Assembly (NCBI RefSeq): GCF_000341285.1
Contig: NW_005178455.1
Location: forward strand, 79,274-143,273
Source: Galdieria sulphuraria
Taxonomy: Eukaryota; Rhodophyta; Bangiophyceae; Galdieriales; Galdieriaceae
Direction: 5' to 3'
Length of the DNA: 64,000 nt
Shown piece by piece: positions 21,414-33,201 of this stretch. How positions within the stretch are numbered: position 1 is the first letter of the stretch; each line of letters opens with the position of its first letter. A program made the position numbers and the translations under genes. Under the pieces are notes generated by a model. That model was not told the origin of the DNA, searched no databases, and saw only the letters and a program-made list of their open reading frames with translations.

Positions 21414-22938
21414 ATGCTCAATCATATATCGGAAGCAAGCACTATGAAAAGTTTAAGTTTGAGAGGTACTAAAACATACACCAAGCTACAACCGAACAGT
21501 TTGAGGTCTGAGAACTTGGATTGGTCCAGTCCAGCATCCAAGAAGGATGAAGACCTTAGTGACTTGTTGTGGAAAATCAAGTTGGCTTCCATTCATAATG
21601 AAGATTCGGATGAACCTTTGGAAGAGGACTCACGAGTAGCAAGAACACAAAGTGTTTTCCCATATTTGTTAGATTATGATAGTAGAAATGGGTGCATTTC
21701 TAGACCTACGAAACAACCCATTTCACTATTTGCTTTAGGTAATACTTCAGACTCTAGTGTACAATCCGATTCCAGTATCCATTGGATGGCTTCTTCTGAC
21801 CCAGTCAATGAAGAGGGCATTGCATTATTTCCTGATAGTTGTTCTTCACGTACCGTATTTTCCAATGTATCACCCACTCGGAGAATATCTGAAAGTTTAT
21901 CACCCGTATCTCCTACAGAGAAATTTTCCAAGTCTTCTTCCAAAAAGACCAATGTAGCCCCAAGACAAGAGACAAGTGATGGTGGAATAGGAAGAATAAG
22001 GAATGATGTTGGTCCTAAAGTAGTGATGTTGGTTCTTCTTGCACATCTTGAACATGTCTACAAGTATGCATGTTTGGTGCGAGATTTACTCCAGCTCTAT
22101 TCCATTGATGTGAGTTGTAAGGTAAATATGTTTTGCTAGTTGAATTCTATTTCAATGGAATGAATGGATGTAATAGATGGAAGAAGAAGATGGCTCCAGC
22201 ATATTACCTGAACATGTGGCTCCTATTGCGAGTAAAATACCAGAAACAACTCGTATTATGTTGATTGGTCCAAGACATGTTTTAGATGGCACTTGTCATT
22301 TCCAAACTTGGAACGGTCGCTGTATCGAATCGACTCTATTTGTAGCTATTGATCATTTATTGGAAGAGAATCTTCGCTTGCAATGCTACCCAAAGATGAA
22401 TGTTGTATCTACAGTTGGAGTAGTTTCTCCTTACTGTAGTTCTGTTAGTGTCTTTGTCAACAAGGTGACACAAATATTGAATACCAGGCACTCTCTTCAC
22501 TCTCAGTTATTGATGTCCATCTCCGTTTGTGAGAAATGTTCGCTTCTTTTCAAAAGCTTTCTGGAAAAACGACTTTATTCAGTTGATTCATGTCCCATGG
22601 AGACTTTAATATCTGCACTAGACTCCATTCTTCCTCGTCGTCAACCATGTTTTTATAATTGTCGCGCTGCTTATCATTCCAATGCGAGCAGTGTTACTAG
22701 GAAAACTTTATATTTGTTTTCGATCATGAGACATTGGGAGTTGTGTATTCATTCTGTTCGTGAACGCTGTGCACAACTATATCGCCAATTGTCACAAATG
22801 GCAACCTTTCATAATGACTTGGAGAGAGAAATGAGATTATTTCTATTGAAGCAAATTGTAGACAAATGGAATGTATTGGATAAATCATATCAAGAAATGA
22901 AACAACTTTGGAATGCTCTTGTAACAAAGTGGTTGTAA
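21414..22938 (+). CDS. Unknown Ser-rich protein
   Basis: Exons 21414-22121 and 22177-22938 with a 55 bp intron give 489 residues. Residues 1-200 are Ser/Asp-rich and probably disordered, with several SP dipeptides that could be phosphorylated. Residues 205-230 are a hydrophobic helix-like stretch (VVMLVLLAHLEHVYKYACLV). The C-terminal half is alpha-helical, has many Cys residues and ends with a charged helix. I do not recognise a family. The conserved frame phase across a standard intron argues that it is real. The start may be the second ATG (21447). Confidence 0.6.
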
Positions 22939-23102
22939 ACGAGGAGGGTAATAGTTTTATGTTTTTTTTGGGTTCGAGATGAGATGATAGTAACACACGT
23001 AGGTTGATTATGCTCACCAAATAGGTCCAATAGTGTGATGTGTGTTGATGCTGTTTGTATCGCAGAGTTTTACAAATGATTATAAAATGTCTATTCTTTT
23101 AC

Positions 23103-23795
23103 TCAAACGATCTTTTTCTGTGGATCCACGTTGCAAGCAACTAAATTCATACGAAATTCGATAAAATCGCTGCCTTCCTTTTCAACCGTATTTCCTCTTT
23201 CAAACCCACACTTTTCTAAAAGAAACGCCTTTTCTGTATCTTCCACAGCCACATCCGCTGATACCACTAAACAACCCTTTTGCTTTAACATTTTCAGACT
23301 TCCAAGTACCAATTTGTTTTCCATTTCACTGGGAACATTAGGCAACCGAAAACTGGCAACATATAAACCATTGGTTTGCAAAGGTGACTCAAAGCCTTTT
23401 TTTAAGTCTACTGGGACTCTCTCTATAGCAAAGAGACTATATCCCACCACATCTTCACCAATCTGGGCAACCAAACAAGATTCCAAGCTATTTTCTATCA
23501 ATGACTCCACTAGGCTAGGAGTCAAAACTTCGCTATGAGATACAATAAAGTGGACATCATTTCTGGTGGCTCTTCGAAGAGTCCAAATGATATTTCCTCT
23601 TTCGTCTTTAGGCCACTTTGCTTGCTTCACTGTTTCCGTGGCACCTACTAGTTTGAACCCAGTTCTTGATCGACGACGAGAAGAAGGTAAATAAGAAAAG
23701 ACACGAAAAGATGGGTTTTTGTATGCCGCAAGTGGGAAATGATGGCAACGTGGGTGAGCAACTACTGAATAGAATACAAAACCACTTGAGATCAT
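23103..23795 (-). CDS. GNAT-like N-acetyltransferase domain protein, probably organellar
   Basis: Single exon, 230 residues. Residues 1-60 are rich in Arg and Ser and poor in acids, like a plastid or mitochondrial targeting peptide. From residue 70 the pattern TLRRATRNDVHFIVSHSEVL, then CLVAQIGEDVVGYSLFAI, follows the first strands of a GNAT fold, and LEKCGFERGNTV resembles the end of the domain. The acetyl-CoA loop Q/RxxGxG/A is not clear, so activity is unsure. The ATG is 33 bp from that of the divergent YbaK-domain gene. Confidence 0.55.
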   Translation of the reverse strand: MISSGFVFYSVVAHPRCHHFPLAAYKNPSFRVFSYLPSSRRRSRTGFKLVGATETVKQAKWPKDERGNIIWTLRRATRNDVHFIVSHSEVLTPSLVESLIENSLESCLVAQIGEDVVGYSLFAIERVPVDLKKGFESPLQTNGLYVASFRLPNVPSEMENKLVLGSLKMLKQKGCLVVSADVAVEDTEKAFLLEKCGFERGNTVEKEGSDFIEFRMNLVACNVDPQKKIV

Positions 23796-23828
23796 AGCGG
23801 CAATGATGAAAACCTGAAATCAACGGCA

Positions 23829-24612
23829 ATGATGAATAGTTACTCGATGATCATAGCTCAACAACAATTATCGGAAGCAGCTATACGCATTGAAAACTTG
23901 GAATTCTTGTTTCTCCAACACTATACAAAAGACTGGTCAGATGAAGAGAAAGCAGCGTTGCAGGATCCTTGGGTACGAGAGCTTTGTATACAAGCCTTTA
24001 TTCAAGACCTCTGGACGAGTCGTTTTCGTAAAGCTCCTGTTGAGTATTACAGTTGGCCGCTTGATAGAAGAAAATCGTTTCTCGGTCGTGGTAAGTTTTC
24101 TTGTGCAACTTTGTGTGTGTGTGTGTTTCTCAACGCTTATAGTACCCAACGAAAATCATCTTTGCAAGTCGTTGATTGTAGAAAATACCAAATACGTTGA
24201 AAAGTTTGCAACTCCGGTCTATTATGAGAAATATTATTGCTGTATTATACAATATTCTTCTAAATTGAATTCAGAAGCGGTTTCTCGTCTTTTTCGCAAG
24301 CACATGTCTCACGTACCTAGAAAATATGTAAGTCTATTTCATTGTGAGAATAATGAATAACGAAGATTGTAGTTCAACTTTCAATTCGCTTATGACTGTG
24401 AAAGCATAACAGGATATCCATTCAATGCAGTTACTCCGTTGGGAATGAAAAGAAGACTTCCTGTAATAATATCCAATGCTATAGTCGATCTAGATCCTCC
24501 TTTTATATGGTTGGGTGGTGGAAGAGAAGATGTCAAATGGTATGTGAATGTTGCACAACTTGTCGATGCATTCGGTGCAATTGTGGCTGCAATCGATGGA
24601 ACCAGTGGTTAG
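23829..24612 (+). CDS. YbaK/ProX-domain protein (aminoacyl-tRNA deacylase family)
   Basis: Exons 23829-24090, 24143-24327 and 24373-24612, introns 52 and 45 bp, about 228 residues. The C-terminal domain shows GYPFNAVTPLGMKRRLPVII, then VDLDPPFIWLGGGREDVKWYV and ending in VDAFGAIVAAIDG, which fits the YbaK editing fold that hydrolyses mischarged tRNAs such as Cys-tRNA(Pro). The N-terminal 90 residues are helical and not part of the domain. Two adjacent ATGs (23829 and 23832) begin the frame. The exact tRNA substrate cannot be told; a free-standing editing factor is likely. Confidence 0.82.
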
Positions 24613-24704
24613 AGTCAACGGCTCTGTTTTGAAAAAGGAATAGGAATGGATATACTTTGATTAATAAACTTTGTTCATCACATGCAATGCTTTGACATCC
24701 CATC

Positions 24705-25547
24705 ATGTTTTCAAATCTATCGAGTCACATTCATTGGACATTGAAAGAAATGTCACACAGAGATGTAAACACTCGTCCTGTTGTAGAAGAGAAGAAAACT
24801 ACTGAAACAGTTTTGAGTTGGAAAAAGTGGTTACTTAAACGTGAGGTATGGAAAAGCTGTTGTTACTAGTCCTCTTGCTTGCTCTTGTATGACCTCGTCG
24901 GATAGTCGTTGTTGCAAGTACTCAACCTGTTATTGGTATTTGCTTCAGCACTAGTCATTTGGAAGGGTGCCATAGCAGTTTCCTTATCCGAAAGTCCAGT
25001 TGTGGTAGTTTTGAGGTGGGAGTTTTAATACTTTTGTATCTCCGTGTTGATCATCTTTTGCAAAACAGTGGGAGTATGGAACCCGGCATGAGAAGAGGTG
25101 ACTTATTGGTGTTGAGTAATAGAACGAAACAACTTCGTTGTGGTGATATTGTGGTATATAAAGTACAAAATCGAGAAATTCCCATCGTGCATCGTATAAT
25201 TGAGGTATGTTTTATTTCCAGACTTTCGTGCTTTACAGAGTAGTGACTGACTGTTCAAGGTGCACGACGATGGAAACGAACCTTTGTATTTGACCAAAGG
25301 GGATAATAACTTTTTTGATGATCGCAGTTTGTATTCACCGAATACTTTTTTCTTGAGAAGAGGTGATATTGTTGGCAAGTCCATCTTCATAGTTCGGTGG
25401 GTCGGTATGGTAAGGTTATGGAAATGATTCTCTTTTTGTTTATTCTGTTTTATCACCATGTAGGTCACCATTATTATGAAGGAGCATCCATTTTTGAAAT
25501 TGATTATTGTTGGTTTTTTATCATTGACAGTTTTGTTGGGAGAATGA
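24705..25547 (+). CDS. SEC11: Signal peptidase complex catalytic subunit SEC11
   Basis: Five exons, 24705-24845, 24906-25015, 25069-25204, 25260-25409 and 25464-25547, give 206 residues with introns of 53-60 bp. The second intron splits the codon of the catalytic serine in LSGSMEP. Other blocks are [28 protein letters not shown] and [12 protein letters not shown]. There is one N-terminal membrane helix and one hydrophobic C-terminal helix. In eukaryotic SEC11 a His replaces the bacterial lysine; it is present in PIVHR. The enzyme removes signal peptides in the ER. Five exons in 0.84 kb make this the most intron-dense gene here. The start could also be the ATG at 24750. Confidence 0.95.
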
Positions 25548-26128
25548 AATGGTGAATGCCCTCAAGTCATTTGCATTTTAGTATTGACACTCTCACCTAT
25601 TCAAAAGAAAACAGACACACATACATATGCACATATACACATATGTATATTTGTGTATGGTCATCCGGTAAAAAGAATATTCTTGATCCAGTCATATATC
25701 ATCGGTTGCATTCCTAGCTTTACATGACCGTACATTTTGCAATTGTCTCAGCTGGAAAATATTTTATTGTGAAATGAGGTTTCTCTGAGGGCCTTCCATC
25801 TATGTTGAAACTACTATCCATTATCCTTCTTAAAAAAGTTGTATGTACAGTCCACCCTAGTTGCGTAGGATATGTCGATGTCAACGATTATTCCTTTATC
25901 AACAAAGCCATCCTAAGAATACCGTCTCCTCTGGACGTCCACTCCATGGCACAAAAATGAACAACGTGGATGACGTGTCCTTGAAACCCAATCAATCTCT
26001 CCTTTGTTTTCTCTTTCCCCCTTGTTTGGGAAAAAATGCCATGCGCGCCCATTTCTTTGGGTTCTCTGTCCAATTCTCTCTTCTGCTTCAGACATTCTTT
26101 CATTTTCCATTCCACATTAGCCAGAATA
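25548..26128. other. Gene-free stretch
   Basis: 581 bp between SEC11 and the small charged protein. An alternating CA/TA tract at 25614-25660 can form imperfect hairpins around ACATATGT. Frames on both strands after 25860 are open but lack any recognised domain. Confidence 0.45.
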
Positions 26129-26582
26129 ATGGGTAGTCTCGAAAAACACTCAGAAACCCCTTCCTCTGGACTGTCACGTGTTTCAGAAACTATAAAAGTA
26201 AGCCTCTATATTCTTCTCTTCCCAATACAGTTGATAGAATTAGTCCTAGAAATTCGGTGGTGCTGGTAGTTTCCAGCCTACAGACTACGTAGGCAAAACG
26301 GTTTCTGCTAAAGCAAAGAAATTCGAAAGAATTGCAAAGGGACAAAAAGGATACGTGGAACAAAGAGAAGAAGAACGTAGAGCGAAAGAGCAAAAGGAGA
26401 AAATGTTGCAAGAAACCAAAACCACCAGTATCCAGGATAAGCTGGAAAAGTTTGGAGGTGCCGTGAAAAGAGACAATTTGGAAACAGCGGAGGAAAAGAT
26501 ACCCAAAATAGAAGAAAAAACAATTCCCACTGTAAAAGAATTAACTAAAAAGTTTAGCAACACAACAGTTAAGAGTCAATAA
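26129..26582 (+). CDS. Small charged, unknown protein
   Basis: Exons 26129-26197 and 26277-26582 with a 79 bp intron encode 124 residues. The protein is about 35% Lys plus Glu, strongly helical, with an EERRAKEQKEK coiled-coil segment and no membrane helix. I do not recognise it. The intron acceptor chosen (TTTCCAG) keeps the frame; a closer one (GGTAG) would not. Its stop codon is four bases before the next possible ATG, so transcripts of this gene and the bromodomain gene must nearly abut or overlap. Confidence 0.6.
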
Positions 26583-26586
26583 ACAA

Positions 26587-29500
26587 ATGGATTCAGATGT
26601 TTTCCGTATATCCTTTTTTGTTTCATATGATGCAATTTCCATTTGGGAGGGAATCTTAGGAGGGATGTCCAAATTGTTTGTTTCAATGAGTTCTACAACT
26701 CCAGATAGACAAGCTCTTCAAGGACTCCCCAGTGAACGAGAAGTGGCATTTATCGCGTTGAGATTTCTTTCACAGTTTGATTGCAACGGAAGCGTCCAAC
26801 GCTTGGCTGAAGACTTGGGTAACAAGAACTTACTTCCAGTAGAATATGACTGGGAAGGAAACTTGAGAACCATCTCGTTCGATGAATTGTCAAACCTGTA
26901 TTCTCACATTGACAACAGTTTTCTCATGAACGCTTTAGGATATGCACTTCCTAGAGGACATAATGCTATAACCACCTTTTTGCAGGTACCACAAGGAAAC
27001 CGCGCCAACGGTAAAATTAGGTCACAATCGTGTATACATTTGTTGCTAAGAAGAGCTACACAAAGAGTACTTATGAGCATTGATGAGTGGCCAACCTCAT
27101 TTCTGTACAAAAATATCAAGAGACTCAAAACAGTGGTTGGCCATGTGAAGCCTGTCTATTGCATTGCTTTTGACTCGTTTGCCAAATACTTGGTAACTGG
27201 AGCTGACGACCACTGCATCAAAGTGTGGTCAGTTGAAACTGGTTATTTATTATACACGCTCAAGTTTCATGAGGGAGAAATTACGGATCTCGCTTTGCAT
27301 CCTTGGAAGCCCATATTGGTATCTGCCAGCAATGATAGCAGCTTATGTGTTTGGGATCTTCATTCCGGCGTGCTATTAAATGTTTTAAAGGGCCACAGCA
27401 GAGGTTCGAGTGCGGTGACTTTTTCTCGCAACCCGGAACATCCTTTTGTTGCTTCTGGAGGTTCGGATGGCTGCATATTATTATGGAACATAGATCACCC
27501 AGAGCTTGGTCCAGTCTGTGAATCTTTAACTCAAATTCAAAGAGCAACTCGTCGTATTGAGGAAGAGGATGAATTGGACGATGATTTCATACCTCCTTCA
27601 GAGAGTGATGAGAGATGGAACAATGTTGAAGATGATACTAGTAACGACAGAATGGATATACAAGGCAACTCTGTTTCAGGCACTGAACCTGCTTCTCCAG
27701 AAGAAAACAGTTCTGATGGAGAGGGAACTGAGCAATATTTGCAGATTCTCAGCCTGGAGTTTAACAATGCTGGCACACTTCTGGCCGTCGGAGCAACGAA
27801 TCATCGAGCATATTTGTACCGTATCACATATAACGGAGTCGAACTACCTCAAGTTCATCAACTTTCCACTCTCAAAGGTCACATCGGTGCTATATATCAT
27901 GTGCGTTTTTCACACCGAGGTGAACGTTTGGCTACAGGTGGAACAGATGGCCGTTCAAGAATTTGGAAAAGAAAGAATATTCAAGGCACGCAATGGTCGT
28001 CCCTCATGTTAAGCATGCGACAAGATCAACTTGGTCCTTCTTCAACAGATTCGACACGCAGTCGTAGAGTTAATGAACCTCCTCGAGTAACATCACTTGT
28101 TTGGTCACTTGAGGATAAATTTGTGGTCACAGCCAGTAGCGACTGCAAGATCCGTGTCTGGAACTCAATTTCAGGAGAATTGATACACTGCTTAAATGAA
28201 CATCAAGATCATATTTATGTTTTGGATACGAATCCATGTGATAAGAGAATAATTCTGTCAGCTGATCATCATTCTGAAATTATTTTATGGGATATTGAGC
28301 AAGGGGTAGTTTTGAAGAAGTTTGAATTGACGTCACCAGAAATGTCGTTTCATTCGTCGTTTGCTTTTCATCATCGCAGTTTAGATGGTTGTTTTTCACC
28401 CAATGGAATGTTATTTGCAATATCGGATGAGAGTGGAGCTTTTATTCTTTTTGGGCATGGAAATGGAGAAAATTTAGCACTTGCACCAGAACAACAATTT
28501 TTCGTTCATGATTTGCAGGCTGAGCAATTTCATACGTTAGAAGAAAGAGAACGAAGAGCAAAGGTACCAAGTAGAGGTCTCCTTTGCGATATGAGAGGTG
28601 TGGCATACCCACTTGGTATGCAGCCTCTTCATATTTTTCGACAGCATAATTGTGATTATAGTTTTTCGGTGGAACAAGCACATGCACACTCCGATTTGAT
28701 TGCTCGTGCAGAAGCATCCAGACAGTTAGAACTTGAAGAACAAGAGCGAATTGCTCGTGAAGAACGTGCTAGAGCAAGGGCAGCTGCTATTGCCAGATTG
28801 AGAAGGGAAATGAACGATTCAGACTCAGAAGATGACGAATGTGATGATGCCTCTGGAAATATCAGACAACGCTTACGTAAACGTGTAAGTAGAAGGCGTG
28901 CTATGATAGAATATCCATTTTCGGAAAGTAGTGAGTCTTCTTCGGATCCGGAATTGGTCTATTCGACTAGTGATTATTCAACCTCGGATGATACCGTGGA
29001 GAATAGCTCTTTAGATGGAAGTGAAAATTCAGTTTTCAACGTGAATAACTCTACTGACTCTCAAGCTTCAGTTTCTGATGTTTCATCACCAAATATGGAA
29101 GACAATCATTATCTTAGGAGTCGTCTGAAGCGTTCACGAAGCCAACCCAAAGCAGCAACAAAGTTACTTCGTCATAAGAGAAAAAATGGACGAAATGATG
29201 TTTCCAATTCCAAAGGCGTACGATGGACACAGTCTAAGATAAGTATTCGTCGAAAGTTAAACAAGTCAGAGTGGCTTCGTGCGTTATCCAACGATTTTAC
29301 AATTTATGAATACGTACCTCAAGTTGATGACGAAATCTACTACTTTCCAAAGGGTCATCTAGACTTTGTAAGAGCGGAAGGAATAGGTCAGAAGAATTAT
29401 GTTGAGCTTGTTGAGTATTTTCAAGATGAGAAGAAACCGAAGAAGCTTAAAATATGCTCGGTCGAATATATTATTGTACAGAGAAGAAAGCCATATACTG

Positions 29501-30445
29501 CAGCTCGCCTTCAAGTTACGCCCTTGGAAGGACAAAGTTCAGGTAAGCATTGTTACCTATTGATTGATTTGGTTTTACATGAATGTCTAGAGAAGGTTTG
29601 TTTTGAACTAGATTACATGTTTTCGGAACAAGTGCCAGACTTTGTTGTTTTGGCCTCTCGTGTGGAGTCATCACTTAGTCGCCATTGGCGAGTAGGTGAA
29701 CATTTTCGTACAGTATATATCGGCCGCGATGGACAAAAGTCATTTTACTACGGTACTGTAAGGTCCGTATCGCGGAGTATGTATCGGGAACCTTGGAATA
29801 GTATTTATGTACAATGGGATGCTGACAGAACGGAAGAAATGCTTAGTCCCTGGGATTTGATGGAGCCTATTGATGTTTCTTCAGAGACGGAACTAAATGG
29901 TATGTATGAGTAAGCCTATTTCATTTATTCATATATTGATGAAATGTTTCTCTAGAACCTTGGGTATCGATTTTGAAAACTTGGACAAAAGTGTTTGAGG
30001 AAGATGAACCACTTATTGAAATATGTTCTCCTTTTTTTGTTTCCTTAGAGGAATTGGTTGTCTTTCCGGGATATACCGATGTAGTTGCATTGCCTTTGGT
30101 ATGTTGTCGATCAGTTATTTTGTGATGAATGACATTTCCTGTTTTAATCAGAATCTGGAAATTGTTTATCTTCGGTTGAAATATGGATTTTATCGTAGTT
30201 TGAATAGTTTTGACAACGATCTAAAGTTGGTTCGTGATAATTGCATTTTATATAATGAAGAAGGCAGTGCCATTCAAGGACAAGCGAGACAGATGTATGA
30301 ACGGCTATTCTCCATATTTATAGCTTCTATTTGTAAAGGAACATCAAACAATGGATTCCATGAAACTGTTGGATCCTCTAGTCATACTCCAAGTCGAAGA
30401 ACGAAAGTTATGAAGAGAATAGAAATAAGTTCGGAAGAGGAATGA
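26587..30445 (+). CDS. WD40-bromodomain protein of the BRWD/PHIP family
   Basis: About 1,230-1,249 residues. A helical N-terminal domain is followed by eight WD40 repeats (residues about 175-630; the first is VVGHVKPVYCIAFDSFAKYL), an acidic Ser-rich linker, a nuclear basic region, a cryptic Tudor/chromo-like region and a C-terminal bromodomain. Three exons, 26587-29899, 29956-30098 and 30152-30445, are required: the last two junctions rebuild the bromodomain from VVALPLNLEIVYLRLKYGFY to NCILYNEEGSA. The acetyl-lysine Asn is in the position of NCILYNEE. BRWD proteins bind acetylated histones and act as CUL4 receptors. The first 25 codons include a possible 54 bp in-frame intron (26606-26659), so the N-terminus is ambiguous. 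Confidence 0.9.
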
Positions 30446-30515
30446 TTCCCATCGGTCCCGTGGTCCACTTCCCTCAAGTTGAAATGTGAATCCCATTTCT
30501 CATTTCTCTCTTTGG

Positions 30516-31340
30516 ATGGCAGACGCTGAACAAAACAAGCCGTTGGTTGGTAAGAAAGCTGTTGTAACTGGAGGGAACAAAGGGATTGGAGAGTCCATAT
30601 CCCTTGCTCTAGCTGGGAAAGGAGCAGATATAGCAATCGTGGCACGAGACACGGAGTCTGCACAAAACGTCATCAAGAAAGTGCGTTCAGAGAGACGTTT
30701 TTGCAAAATATATCCGACAGATCTGAGTGATGCAGCTTCAGTACGAAAATCTGCGAAAGATATCTTAGCGGATATGGGAAGAGTGGATATTCTGGTGAAT
30801 AATGCGGGTATGTCTCAGTTGGAGTCGCTGTTGGAGTTTTCAGAGGATAATTGGGATCGCACTATGAATGTAAATTTGAAGGCACCTTTTATACTTTCAC
30901 AAGAGTTTGCAAAAGGAATGATTGAACGGAAATCAGGGAAGATAATTCACATAAGTTCGGTTGCTGCTATCCACGCTGTCGATGAACACGCTGCGTATTG
31001 TGTTTCCAAGGCAGGGCTTTGTATGTTAACCAAAATGATGGCTTTGGAATGGGGTCCTTACAATATTCAAACCAATGCAATAGCTCCAACTGTAGTATGG
31101 ACAGAAATGGGACAACGTGTTTGGGGTGCTCCAGAGAAACACGAGCCCATGTTGGAACGTATTCCAGCACATCGATTTGTAAAACCGGAAGAAGTAGCGG
31201 AGTTGACAGTATTTTTAGCTGGTCCAGGTTCTGATATGATTTGTGGACAGGTAAGCTTGTCATTATTTTGTAAGAATTCATCATCGATGCTTGTTTCTCA
31301 ATAGACTATTGCCGTCGATGGTGGATTAACTACGCATTGA
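30516..31340 (+). CDS. Short-chain dehydrogenase/reductase, L-xylulose reductase-like
   Basis: Exons 30516-31250 and 31305-31340 with a 54 bp intron give 256 residues. Classical SDR motifs: TGGNKGIG for the nucleotide, NNAG, a catalytic Ser in HISSVAA and the YxxxK pair in AAYCVSKAG. The pattern NAIAPTVVWTEMGQRVWG and RIPAHRFVKPEEVAEL follows dicarbonyl/L-xylulose reductases (DCXR), and the C-terminal exon adds TIAVDGGLTTH. Arg after the Gly motif region (VARD) suggests NADP(H). A role in pentose or polyol metabolism is likely for an alga able to use sugars, but a 3-oxoacyl or other carbonyl substrate is possible. Confidence 0.85.
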
Positions 31341-31392
31341 TCAAAGAATAAAGATTTCATCATATTGTGCTTTGAATCGACTTGAGAGATTG

Positions 31393-33198
31393 ATGGTTTG
31401 GATGGAGGGAGCCAAGTGTCTCGTTGATCATTGGAAAGCTCTCAAGTCACCACCTTATACCACGCTGATAACTAAATGTTTTCTTTATATTTCTTCTTCG
31501 CATATAGTCCATCGTCCACCACGCAGTTATGTGTTCAGGAAACAAATACTATTCTGCAATACGAGACCACCTTGGACACCCAACTTACAGGAAGACTATA
31601 GCAAGCGTTCCTTGGATGACCTTTTAGGGTACCAAGGCGAAATATTTTGCAACAGAAGCTTAAATATGCAGTCCATAGAGGCAGTAGGATTTGATATGGA
31701 TTATACTTTGGCGCAATATACTCCGGAAACCTTTGAAGTATTGGCTTACGAAGGAGCTTTGAAAAGACTCGTCAGCATAGGTTATCCGAAGCAAATACTC
31801 GACTGGAAATATGACCCCAGTTACTATTTAAGAGGTCTCATCATAGACAAAGCAAGAGGCAATATTCTCAAAATGGATAGACACAAATATGTCAAATTGG
31901 CATACCACGGTTTCAAACCCCTTACCAAATCACAACGAGAAAAACTATATGATCAAGAACCAGCTACTCCAACTTCTCTTCATGACAGCAATTATGTTCC
32001 TCTGGATACTTTATTCTCATTACCAGATGCTTACCTGTTTAGCCAACTGATTCGACTAGCAGATGAGCACCCACAATTGCTGAATAGATCCTATTCTTCC
32101 ATTTTTGATGATGTCCGTAAAGCTGTCGATATATGTCATCGAGATGGCTATATTAAAGATAAAGTTGCTATCGAACCTAGTTATTATGTCGAAAAGGACC
32201 CTTATCTGTTCGATACTTTGAAACTTTTGAAAAAGTCAGGTAGAAAACTGTTTCTGCTTACCAACAGCTTATGGGAATATACCAACGTATTGATGAACTA
32301 TCTTTGGGGCAATCCATCGCGCGTATATACTTTGGATTGGATGGACTATTTCGATCTCGTTATAGTGGGAGCAGCAAAACCTACTTTTTTAGTGGACTCA
32401 AACTTGCCACTTTATCGAGTAGACCCTTATACGGGTCAATTGAAGAATGCAGAACTTTTTGATTTTCATTCGGATGATAATCATTTGGTTCATGGCAAGC
32501 TATTTCAAGGTGGTAATTGGAAATACTTGCATCATCTATTAAAAGTGTCATCCGGGTCTTCCATTCTTTATGTTGGTGATCATATGTATTCCGATATTCT
32601 TCGTACAAAGTTGCAGTTGGGATGGCGTACGATGTTAGTTATTCCAGAATTGGAAAGAGAAGTCAATATGATGCAACAGTTAAATGTCCAGAGACAACAT
32701 GTGGATGAGTTGAGGAGACTAAGAGATGACTTGGATGAATGGTTGGATCGCCTAGAGTCGGAGTTAGTACATAGAGAAGAAGTGGATTCGGAGTCTAGAA
32801 TGGAAACTATCCAAGCAGAGTTGGATCAGGCAAGAAAAGAATATAGGCGAACCAAAGAGGCGTTAGATATAACTTTCAATACTTATGATTCCAAGTTTCA
32901 TCCCATTTGGGGTCAGTTATTTAAGACTGGTTATCAGAATTCCTATTTTGCTCATCAAGTGGAAACCTACGCATGTTTATATACGAGCAGAGTGAGCAAT
33001 ATTCGTTTGGTTTCTCCAGAGATTCATTTTCGTTGTATGGTGGATTATATGCCACATGATCGGTTAGAAGAGGCACCTTTTCGGAGATTGATGAGAAGGC
33101 GATTGAGATTGCGTCGACAAATGTTGGAAGAGAAACAATCGGAAGGAAATGATTCCGTCAAAGATAATGAGTTGGAATCCCATAAGAAAGTTGAGTAA
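31393..33198 (+). CDS. Cytosolic-type 5'-nucleotidase of the HAD superfamily (NT5C2/NT5DC-like)
   Basis: Single exon of 601 residues from the ATG at 31393. Motif I is GFDMDYTLAQY with the nucleophile and acid Asp, followed by YEGALKRLVSIGYP and the family-specific core GLIIDKARGNILKMD. Motif II is LLTNS, and motif IV is YVGDHMYSDIL. The family hydrolyses IMP/GMP or related nucleotides. A basic, hydrophobic N-terminal stretch of about 60 residues (LITKCFLYISSSHIVHRPP) may be a targeting peptide. Residues 450-510 form a coiled coil. Its stop is three bases from the stop of the convergent hydrolase gene. Confidence 0.92.
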   Translation: MVWMEGAKCLVDHWKALKSPPYTTLITKCFLYISSSHIVHRPPRSYVFRKQILFCNTRPPWTPNLQEDYSKRSLDDLLGYQGEIFCNRSLNMQSIEAVGFDMDYTLAQYTPETFEVLAYEGALKRLVSIGYPKQILDWKYDPSYYLRGLIIDKARGNILKMDRHKYVKLAYHGFKPLTKSQREKLYDQEPATPTSLHDSNYVPLDTLFSLPDAYLFSQLIRLADEHPQLLNRSYSSIFDDVRKAVDICHRDGYIKDKVAIEPSYYVEKDPYLFDTLKLLKKSGRKLFLLTNSLWEYTNVLMNYLWGNPSRVYTLDWMDYFDLVIVGAAKPTFLVDSNLPLYRVDPYTGQLKNAELFDFHSDDNHLVHGKLFQGGNWKYLHHLLKVSSGSSILYVGDHMYSDILRTKLQLGWRTMLVIPELEREVNMMQQLNVQRQHVDELRRLRDDLDEWLDRLESELVHREEVDSESRMETIQAELDQARKEYRRTKEALDITFNTYDSKFHPIWGQLFKTGYQNSYFAHQVETYACLYTSRVSNIRLVSPEIHFRCMVDYMPHDRLEEAPFRRLMRRRLRLRRQMLEEKQSEGNDSVKDNELESHKKVE

Positions 33199-33201
33199 TG
33201 T

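Noticed and set aside
25614-25660. Alternating CA/TA tract that could look like a hairpin or an element end
   Set aside because: Only imperfect dinucleotide repeats; no flanking coding sequence, target duplication or second copy.
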